Shown here piece after piece: positions 1 through 5,329 of a DNA stretch of 11,425 nucleotides. Position numbers and translations under genes: made by a program. Origin of the DNA: Baffinella frigidus. Lineage: Eukaryota; Cryptophyceae; Cryptomonadales; Baffinellaceae. Below the pieces are notes generated by a model that searched no databases, was not told the origin of the DNA, and saw nothing but the letters and a program-made list of their open reading frames with translations. The DNA lies in the NCBI GenBank assembly GCA_026770585.1, contig MU646590.1, positions 129,322-140,746 on the forward strand. The letters are read 5' to 3'. Every line of letters begins with the position of its first letter. The stretch's first letter is position 1.

Positions 1-168
<168 letters not shown>

Positions 169-189
169 AGTACTCTATCGCGGCTTTCG

Positions 190-612
190 GGTCAAGGATC
201 GAGCGCGGCCCCACCTGCCGTGTTCGCCTTCAGGGTGTATGGTTTCGGGTTCAGGGTCTAGGTCATGTCATGAATCTCGCATAGCCCCACCTGCCATACG
301 CGTACTGATCAAGCTCTATCCCTTAAGTGGCCAGTAGGCTCCTACGCCGTATCGTAGGGCCCTAGGACCTGCCTAGGACCTCTTGCGGGTCAATTTTGAC
401 CGGCTGGCCACTTAAGGGATATCTCGTTCGTGGGTCGAGCGCGGACCCGCCTGCCCCAGCACTCCGTGAGATTACACAGGGCAGTTGATGATCAGTGGTA
501 ACGCTATCGTGTTGAAACGTACAGTGGGGGCTGCTACTGGGTCGTGGATCGAGCACCTGTCGGCCCCACCTGCCATGTTCGTACTGACAAAGCTATCTCT
601 CGTTACGGGGGT
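190..612 (+). repeat. Degenerate module repeated about four times
   Basis: A GC-rich module recurs: GGATCGAGC followed by CGGCCCCACCTGCC near 197, a shortened copy with GCCCCACCTGCC near 283, GGTCGAGC then CCCGCCTGCC near 432, and GGATCGAGC then GGCCCCACCTGCC near 546. The second and fourth copies continue alike through GTACTGA and AAGCT. No reading frame is preserved across the copies, so they look like non-coding duplications. The second copy is interrupted by the inverted-repeat element at 317-421. Confidence 0.65.
317..421. mobile_element. 105-bp MITE-like element, 18-bp terminal inverted repeats
   Basis: The sequence at 317-334 (TATCCCTTAAGTGGCCAG) is the exact reverse complement of 404-421. 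The 69-bp interior codes for nothing and contains CCTAGGACC twice. The flanks match a module at about 580-605 that lacks the element (AAGCT before it, TCTCGTT after it), so the related copy works as an empty site and supports insertion. A target duplication is not clear; at most 2-3 bases. It is probably a non-autonomous DNA transposon remnant of unknown superfamily. Confidence 0.7.
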
Positions 613-697
613 GGGACCCCGCTTGGGAGGAGAGAGGCCGCGCCGGCCAAGGCCCACACACAAGCGAGAGAGAACTTACCTTCATTAGTCAACCACC

Positions 698-725
698 GAG
701 GCTCATCACCTGTCCGACCGAGGCT
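698..725 (+). repeat. Dispersed 28-bp repeat, solo copy
   Basis: These 28 bases, beginning GAGGCTCATCACCTG and ending CGAGGCT, are identical to the reverse complement of 2625-2652 and differ at two positions from 2658-2685. The first 15 bases also occur at 2249-2263. This is a solo arm of the fold-back at 2625-2685. Confidence 0.85.
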
Positions 726-777
726 CACAACTCGCTCGCGAAGAAACCCGCACCCCCGCTGTGATGTTGGACGCGTT

Positions 778-983
778 CCACCAGCAACCCGTAGCAGCTA
801 TTACCGGGTCCTTGCAAGAATCCGGGAATGAAATTGTGTTTTTATTTATTCGTACGACCCTACGGTATGAGGCCCTAGGAACCTGGGAATTGCTGGCGGG
901 GAGATTCAAGGAGATATCCTTGGTTTGGCTGAAAATTACTGCAGTGCCCAACCCGGTTATGAGCTGCTACAGGTTGCTGGTGG
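778..983. mobile_element. 206-bp inverted-repeat element
   Basis: The left end, 778-809, begins CCACCAGCAACCCGTAGCAG. The right end, 951-983, read in reverse begins CCACCAGCAACCTGTAGCAG, so the ends pair over about 32 bp with one substitution and a 1-base offset or two. The AT-richer middle has no convincing coding frame. I see no clear target duplication. It is most simply a MITE or an inverted duplication; the superfamily is not identifiable. Confidence 0.65.
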
Positions 984-1531
984 TTGCGCCGTTGAGCCTC
1001 CCACGGCTCTTGACAAACCACAGGGTTTTCTGGTACCAAGGGAAGAGAATTTTATTCAACTTCTGACGTGGCACCGTGGTAGGAACATGCCCAGGGACCC
1101 CCCTCCCAACGTCGTTTCTATCTGACCCGAGGACAGGGGGGGGTAAGGCACCACACCGACGAAATGAGGCCCATTTTACAACACAGAAGGTTCAATTCCA
1201 AGGACTTGTGGTCTAGCCTCGATACCAACCCCCGGGGTTGTTAACCGTCGTGGTGCAAAGCTGGCCCGGTTCACTCAACCGCGTGTGCGTGGGAGTCGAG
1301 CTCTGTTTCAGTCTATGTGGGCTCACCACTTTGGTGAGCCCGGGCTCTTTCCTGCTCCAAAGTTGACGAATTTTTACCGCGAAACCAGGATGGCAGGTTG
1401 AGAATGGTCGGCAAACCCGAGTGAGCCAGACCACGCAAGAGTGTAGGGCTGACCTGGGAAAACAAGCCAGTTCACACGGAATGTGTAACAACTTTCCGAA
1501 ATTTCGATTTTTCTGTGGGAAGAATGTCCAC
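984..1531. other. Intergenic stretch with no supported gene
   Basis: Short frames occur on both strands, but none has a recognisable domain, a consistent codon bias or splice sites that chain. The notable content is a perfect hairpin at 1319-1341. The stretch lies just beyond the 3' end of the minus-strand gene model and may include its 3' flank. Confidence 0.5.
1319..1341. repeat. Perfect short hairpin
   Basis: GGGCTCACCA, loop CTT, TGGTGAGCCC: a 10-bp perfect GC-rich stem with a 3-nt loop. There is no T-tract, and a bacterial-type terminator would not be expected here. The function is unknown. Confidence 0.8.
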
Positions 1532-2524
1532 TTATGAACTTAAGAAATAGTAGAATTCTACTATTTCTCCTGTGGGCCACTCTGCCCTACACTCTTGCGT
1601 GGGAGGTAGGGAGGTTCTGACCACGACGAGAAGACGGTCGTCTTTGCCATTGATGATCCGCGACACCTGTCCCGCCACGGAGAGACCTTGAGTGGTGTAT
1701 AGCGCCAGGGTACACATGTAATCCCCACCAACCTGGAAGGTGACCACCAACCCTCACAGTCTGGGCAAATCGGGAAAAATGGCTCCAAAAATCCCCTTGA
1801 AGGCCGTCGGATTCCGACGGCCTCCAAGGGGGTTTGGTGTTTTTGACTTTTCCGGTTTGCCCAAGTTGTGAGGGTTGGTGGGAGCAATCACCATGAGCAG
1901 AAACCTGAGGGGCATGCACCTGGTCCCGCGCGGTTCGGACGGTTTCCACGGCGGCGGCGTCGCTCAGGTCCTCCAGCAGCACCGCGGGGCTGATCACCTG
2001 CCGCACGCCACCGCCTCCTCTCACCCTTGCGGCTCCACCCACCCTCGCCCACAAGTTCAGGGCAAAGGGGGGTTTGGGGACCTGGCGAAGATCCTCGATG
2101 CGGGTGTTGATCACATCGTTGGAGATAAAGACGGCGTCGTGCACGTCTGACACGCGAGGCAATCTCGTGGGGTCTGATTCGGTCCGTGCCCTGAATTGCG
2201 TTTGGTGAGATTCAGAGGTGCCTGGGGGTCACAATGGGAATTCCCTCTGAGGCTCATCACCTGCGGCACAGATGCCCGTCCCTGCGGGCAACACTGTCCT
2301 GGCCCCTCTCACCGAGGCGCATTACGAGGCGCGTGAAGGTCGCGGGGAACGGGGAGCGGGGTAGGGAACCAGGAACTGCTCGCCGCTTGCCCTGTTGCAT
2401 CTGATGCTTCGCCCTTCTTTTGACCCCACACAGTGCCCACTGCGAAGCACGCCGCGCCGATTCCCGCGGCGAGGCCCATGCCCGCCACCAGCGCGAGGCC
2501 GGCCGTCGAATTCGACACCGCCAT
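1532..2524 (-). CDS. Four-exon gene for a small membrane-anchored protein, family not recognised
   Basis: Read on the minus strand: exon 1 is 2524-2313, exon 2 is 2190-2082, exon 3 is 1997-1905 and exon 4 is 1732-1532. Introns of 122, 84 and 172 nt all run GT to AG, with phases 2, 0 and 0. The exons total 615 nt, one open frame of 204 codons plus TAA. The start ATG has a favourable context (A at -3, G at +4). Residues 1-7 (MAVSNST) include an NST sequon; residues about 8-33 form a Gly/Ala-rich hydrophobic span suited to a membrane anchor, followed by GQKK. Exons 2 and 3 look soluble and acidic (NDVINTRIEDLRQ, LLEDLSDAAAVETVRTARDQ). Exon 4 has a beta-like stretch (GGDYMCTLALYTTQ, DDRLLVVVRTSL). 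Third codon positions are strongly G/C in exons 1-3, which supports real coding. No known family was recognised and the role is unknown. Weak points: intron 1 has a plain acceptor; intron 2 is open in frame and might be retained, giving 232 residues; the last codons overlap a palindrome, so the C-terminus could lie elsewhere. Confidence 0.5.
1543..1568. repeat. Perfect 26-bp palindrome
   Basis: A perfect palindrome centred on GAATTC, with arms AGAAATAGTAGAA and its complement. It overlaps the last codons of the minus-strand gene model, just before the proposed stop. It could fold in RNA as a 3'-end hairpin or be the relic of a small inverted insertion. Confidence 0.85.
1733..1904 (-). other. 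Hairpin intron (intron 3 of the minus-strand gene)
   Basis: On the minus strand the boundaries read CTCAG|GTTTCT and TTCCAG|GTTGGT, with both flanking exons in phase 0. Nearly the whole 172 nt consists of the fold-back at 1744-1881. The hexamer CAGGTT occurs at both exon-intron borders, as expected if an element inserted into a CAGGT site and duplicated it. Reading through the region changes frame, while splicing joins two segments with coding character. The boundaries are inferred by eye. Confidence 0.55.
1744..1881. mobile_element. Fold-back element, about 68-bp arms, introner-like
   Basis: The left arm begins CCACCAACCCTCACA; the right arm, read in reverse, begins CCACCAACCCTCACAACTTG. 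Pairing continues with few mismatches to a perfect centre, where AGGCCGTCGGA, a single T and TCCGACGGCCT meet (1801-1823). Outside the arms, GGTGA on the left and TCACC on the right can extend the pairing after a short bulge. There is no coding capacity. Position inside a likely intron and related sequence in the neighbouring intron suggest a family that creates introns. Confidence 0.8.
1998..2081 (-). other. 84-nt in-frame intron related to the hairpin intron
   Basis: The minus-strand borders are CGCCAG|GTCCCC and CGGCAG|GTGATC, both phase 0, again with CAGGT repeated at the two borders. The length is a multiple of three without a stop, so retention would add 28 residues rich in Gly, Arg and Pro. 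In the same orientation it contains TTTGCCC, then CTTGTG, then GAGGGTGGGTGG, matching the fold-back arm's TTTGCCC, TGTG, AGGGTTGGTGG. It could instead be coding. Confidence 0.45.
2191..2312 (-). other. 122-nt intron (intron 1 of the minus-strand gene)
   Basis: The donor is CCTCG|GTGAGAGG, close to consensus; the acceptor is ATTCAG|GGCACG. Both are phase 2, together forming a CGG codon. The ends are complementary: GGTGAGA at the donor faces TCTCACC near the acceptor, followed on either side by GAGG/CCTC. It also contains the 15-base dispersed motif at 2249-2263. Confidence 0.4.
2249..2263 (+). repeat. Partial copy of the dispersed 28-bp repeat
   Basis: GAGGCTCATCACCTG matches the first 15 bases of the repeat at 698-725 and 2658-2685; the rest diverges. 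It lies within the proposed first intron of the minus-strand gene. Confidence 0.7.
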
Positions 2525-2554
2525 CCTGGATTGAACCTGTTTTCCGCTAAATTC

Positions 2555-2615
2555 CACATTGTAAAGTGGTTGAGGACGAGGAGTTCCCGTGGAGGTAACG
2601 TGACCTATTTCCACC
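2555..2615 (-). repeat. 60-bp block shared in inverted orientation with 3949-4011
   Basis: Read on the minus strand this gives GGTGGAAATAGGTCACGTTA, then CCTCCA, GGGAACTCCTC and AACCACTTTACAAT. The plus strand at 3949-4011 carries the same blocks in the same order with small indels. It lies 31 bp upstream of the minus-strand ATG, so it covers the probable 5' UTR or core promoter of that gene. Whether it is a dispersed repeat or a duplicated promoter cannot be told here. Confidence 0.75.
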
Positions 2616-2624
2616 TAGAGTGTG

Positions 2625-2685
2625 AGCCTCGGTCGGACAGGTGATGAGCCTCAGAGGGAGGCTCATCACCTGTTCGATCGAGGCT
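2625..2685. mobile_element. Fold-back with 28-bp arms
   Basis: The arms 2625-2652 and 2658-2685 are reverse complements except for two positions, with only AGAGG between them. A solo identical arm sits at 698-725 and a partial one at 2249-2263, so this is a multicopy family. It stands just upstream of the conserved 60-bp block and about 100 bp from the minus-strand start codon, so it could act as a regulatory hairpin or simply be an insertion. Confidence 0.8.
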
Positions 2686-2686
2686 G

Positions 2687-3090
2687 CCTAAAGGACAGAA
2701 GGGCTTTTTCTCGCACTGCAACGTGGGGGACCTAGGTGGTGGAGGGGTTTTCTGCTCTCCTCGCGTGGTATCATAAGTGGCCCGCAAGGAGAGTGGTCCA
2801 CATATTTTTGCCCAGACCGGGGCAACTGTGTGTGGAGTAGGCAGAGGCCATCGACGGGTGCTCTGCGGGAACCATCGGGGGACTGGGCTCCCTTATGGAA
2901 GTCTGCCTCTGATGGAACCCTCAAATATGGGTAGTGGCAGTTTCTTGCCTTGGGATTCAACCGGATGATTACCCGAGTATTTTCCTAAGCTCGCCTCATT
3001 TCTGCACCGTGCATTTCTCTTTCGAATAAAGTCAATAAGTATAAATAAAGGACCGGAGCCGGTTTCTGTCGCGATCCTCTGTACAGGGGG
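2687..3090. other. Gene-poor stretch with AATAAA motifs
   Basis: No frame here has a convincing bias, domain or splice pattern. Plus-strand AATAAA hexamers occur at 3025-3030 and 3044-3049 in an AT-rich patch and could be polyadenylation signals for an unrecognised plus-strand transcript. The patch ends at the first copy of the dispersed CCTAAAGGA-tailed repeat. Confidence 0.35.
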
Positions 3091-3094
3091 GCTT

Positions 3095-3250
3095 GATGTG
3101 ATCCGAAAGGAAGCATGGCCTTTCTACAGAACCAGTTCCGGTGTCCGCCTATGCTGGGAGCTCGAAGAACCTCAAGGACCTAAAGGCGGGCCTGTCCTTG
3201 GAACCATTGACCGTCAAAATTAAAACCTAAAGGACCTAAAGGACCTAAAT
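3095..3250 (+). repeat. Dispersed CCTAAAGGA-tailed repeat, diverged copy
   Basis: Contains GATCCGAAAGGAAGCATGG, TTTCTACAGA and TATGCTGGGAGC, then AAGGACCTAAAGG, and again AAACCTAAAGGACCTAAAGG. These are the same blocks in the same order as the better copy at 3301-3460, but with substitutions and an insertion of about 40 bp between two tail segments. Confidence 0.75.
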
Positions 3251-3300
3251 ATTTTTCGGTGCGTGCGCGAGTGAGATATCCTCTGGATCAACTCAAACAC

Positions 3301-3460
3301 CCCAACAGAACCACCCTGTATCCCCTCTTCACGAGCCTCTGCGCTGGAGAGCTAAACGCGATCCGAAAGCAAAAATGCTTTCTCTGCAGATCCCTCCTAC
3401 GGAACGGCGTGTCGTTGGCATATGTTGGGAGACATTAAAACCTAAAGGACCTAAAGGACG
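3301..3460 (+). repeat. Dispersed CCTAAAGGA-tailed repeat, good copy
   Basis: Order of blocks: ACCACCCTGTATCCCCTC, TTCACGAGCCTCTGC, GGAGAGCTAAACGCGATCCG, the small hairpin GAAAGCAAAAATGCTTTC with CTGCAGA, CGGCGTGTCGTTGG, TATGTTGGGAG, then AAAACCTAAAGGACCTAAAG. This is the plus-oriented reference for the many minus-oriented copies between 3741 and 6955. Confidence 0.9.
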
Positions 3461-3467
3461 AAATCAG

Positions 3468-3674
3468 CGGGCCGGGTCTGTGTTGGAAGACGCGGCAGCT
3501 GGCGCGTCAGATTCGGGCGCTGAGAACATGGCTCCGCTCACGTCAGGCGCAGTCGAGGAGATCCTTAGCCTCGCCAAGTACGGGGTCTGGACCAAAATCG
3601 GCAAGAGCTACGTACTGCGTCGGGTCGGGACGTCGGGAAAGGAAAAAGGGGAAGGAAAAAATCTGAAAAATTGA
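3468..3674 (+). CDS. Possible coding exon, unknown small basic-tailed protein
   Basis: Directly after the repeat tail, AAATCAG can serve as an acceptor, and the frame then reads 68 codons to a TGA. It starts RAGSVLEDAAAGASDSG, has an internal Met (MAPLTSGAVEEILSLAK, a likely helix) and ends in a Lys-rich tail (GKEKGEGKNLKN). Third positions are mostly G or C up to the Lys-rich tail, unlike surrounding repeats, which is the main support. A standalone protein from the internal ATG at 3528 would be about 48 residues. No family was recognised. It may be a terminal exon of an upstream gene or a decayed gene fragment. GGGTCGGGA near 3625 could also be a donor. Confidence 0.35.
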   Translation, partial: RAGSVLEDAAAGASDSGAENMAPLTSGAVEEILSLAKYGVWTKIGKSYVLRRVGTSGKEKGEGKNLKN

Positions 3675-3695
3675 GAAGAATGTGTCATCAAAAAT

Positions 3696-3731
3696 GGCTC
3701 AAATGCCAGCCAAGGCTCAAATGCCAGCCAC
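3696..3731 (+). repeat. 18-bp tandem duplication
   Basis: GGCTCAAATGCCAGCCAA is followed at once by GGCTCAAATGCCAGCCAC. It is a simple two-copy tandem array just before the dispersed repeat copy at 3741. Confidence 0.9.
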
Positions 3732-3740
3732 GAAATACAT

Positions 3741-3840
3741 ATAAAGCATTTTTGCTTTCGGATCGCATTGAGCTCTCCAGTGCAGAGGCTCGTGAAGAGG
3801 GGATACAGGGTGGTTCTCATGAGGTGTTTGAGTTAGACCA
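3741..3840 (-). repeat. Dispersed repeat, truncated minus copy without tail
   Basis: Begins inside the hairpin (AAAGCATTTTTGCTTTCGG) and runs through GAGCTCTCCAGTGCAGAGGC, TCGTGAAGAGGGGATACAGG and GTGGTTCTC. The CCTAAAGGA tail and the ACACGCC block are missing, so truncation falls at the hairpin. Confidence 0.85.
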
Positions 3841-3948
3841 AAAAGGCACAGTCTCGCACACACACCAGAACCCAACATTGGTATCCCATGGTCGAGCGTT
3901 TCTGAAATATTTTCCCAATAAAACGGTTCCAGGGACAAGCCCGCCTCC

Positions 3949-4011
3949 GGTGGAAATAGGTCACGTTACCTCCATGGGACATGGGAACTCCTCAACCACT
4001 TTACAATAGTG
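3949..4011 (+). repeat. Inverted copy of the 60-bp block at 2555-2615
   Basis: Starts GGTGGAAATAGGTCACGTTA and ends AACCACTTTACAATAGTG. It abuts the telomere-like tract within about 20 bp and has no downstream gene, unlike the copy ahead of the minus-strand gene. Confidence 0.75.
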
Positions 4012-4039
4012 TTTATTATTGTTTTTCTTCAAAAAACGT

Positions 4040-5095
4040 TCAGGGTTCAGGGTTTTGATTTGGTGCAGGGTTTGATGTGGCTGAGGGTTCAGGGTTCAGT
4101 GGTTATGGTCAAGGATTTTGGGGTAAGGGAGTTTCAATGTTTAGGGTTCATGGTGTAAGGTTTAGGGTTTGGGATCTAGGGATTAGGGTTTAGGTTGTTA
4201 AGATTTAGGGTCTAGGGTTTAGGGTTTAAGGTTCAGGGTTTAGGGTTTAGGGTTTAGGGTTTTAGGGTTTGGGGTTTGGGGTTTGGGGTTGAGGGTTTGG
4301 GATTTAGGGCATAGGGTTTGGGGTTTAAGGTCCAGGGTTTAGGGTTCAAGGTTCAGGGTTCAGGGTTCAAGGTTCAGGGTTCAGAGTTTGTGGTTTATGG
4401 TTCAGGGTTTAGGGTTCAGGGTTCAGGGTTTACGGTTGGTATTTTAGGTTCCTTTGTTTCAGTTTTAGGGTTTAGGGTTTAGGGGTAAGGTTTATGGTTT
4501 AGGGTTTAGGGTTTAGGGTTTAGGGTTTAGGGTTTAGGGTTTAGGGTTTTTGGTTTAGGGTTCAGGGTTTAAGGTTTAGGGTTCAGGGTTCAGGGTTTAC
4601 GGTTGGTGTTTTAGGTTCTACTGTTTAGGTTTTAGGGTTTAGGGTTTGGGGGTAAGGTTTACGGTATAGGATTTAGGGTTTAGGATTTAATGTTGAGTGT
4701 TTAGGGTTTAGGGTTTAGGGTTCAGGGTTCAGGGTTTGGGGTTCAAGGTTTCAAGGTTCAGGGTTTAGGGTTTGGGCTTTGGGTTTAAGATGTAGGGTTT
4801 AATGTTTAGGGTTAAGGGTTTTGGGTTTTGGGTTCAGTGTTTAGGGTCCAAGGTTTAGGGTTCAGGGTCTAGGTTTCAGGTTTCAGTGTTTAGGGTTTAA
4901 GTTTTAGGGTTCAGGGTTCAGGGTTTAGTGTCCAGGGTTCATGGATCGGTGTTTGGGGTTAATTGTTATGATTTAGGTTTCAGGGGCAGGGGTTAGGGGT
5001 CAGGGGTTAGTGTTTAGGGTTTAGTGTTTAGGGTTTAGGTTTTAATGTTCAGGCTTTAGTGTTTAGGTTTCCGGGTTTAGGGTCCAGGATTTCTG
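4040..5095 (+). repeat. Interstitial telomere-like tract (TTTAGGG and variants)
   Basis: About 1 kb of G-rich-strand heptamers dominated by TTTAGGG and TTCAGGG, with TTTGGGG, TTTAAGG, TTTATGG and others. The longest clean run is seven consecutive TTTAGGG units at 4498-4546. Ordinary sequence flanks both sides, so it is interstitial and not a chromosome end in this window. A partial segment (ACGGTTGGT, GTTTTAGGTTC) appears near 4432 and again near 4600, showing internal segmental duplication. TTTAGGG is the plant-type telomere unit, also found in many algae and some alveolates. Confidence 0.95.
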
Positions 5096-5148
5096 AGCGG
5101 CTAAAGGAACCAGGTTCCCCTGGAGCTTCAAAGTGTCTGAGTTTGACC

Positions 5149-5290
5149 TTTCCACTTAGCAGCCACCGTTGTCCTTTTCGACCGGATTTCCGGGCAAGTT
5201 TCCGGGCAAGATTTGCAGATTTTGGTTTCCGGGCAAGATTTGCAATATTTTGGCTTGTGTCCCGGGCGAGAACCATGTTTGGACAGATCC
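5149..5290 (+). repeat. Short repeated TTTCCGGGCAAG motifs
   Basis: TTTCCGGGCAAG occurs three times between about 5188 and 5236, two of them followed by ATTTGCA, and a variant CCCGGGCGAGAA follows. A related TTTCTCGGGCAAGAA lies near 10595. The opening TCCACTTAGCAGCC recurs near 10883. A plus-strand frame stays open through here (repeated Phe-Arg-Ala-Arg-Phe), but this is a by-product of the repeat. Confidence 0.6.
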
Positions 5291-5329
5291 CCGAAGTCAC
5301 TGGTGACTGCTAACTTCGAAAGTGCTAGA

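Noticed and set aside
2688-2968. Overlapping frames of 90 (minus) and 63 (plus) codons
   Set aside because: Both strands are open over the same bases without domain, splice sites or codon bias to choose between them.
4040-5095. A true chromosome end
   Set aside because: Unique and repeat sequence follows on both sides and the units are heavily degenerate, so this is interstitial in the sequence as given.
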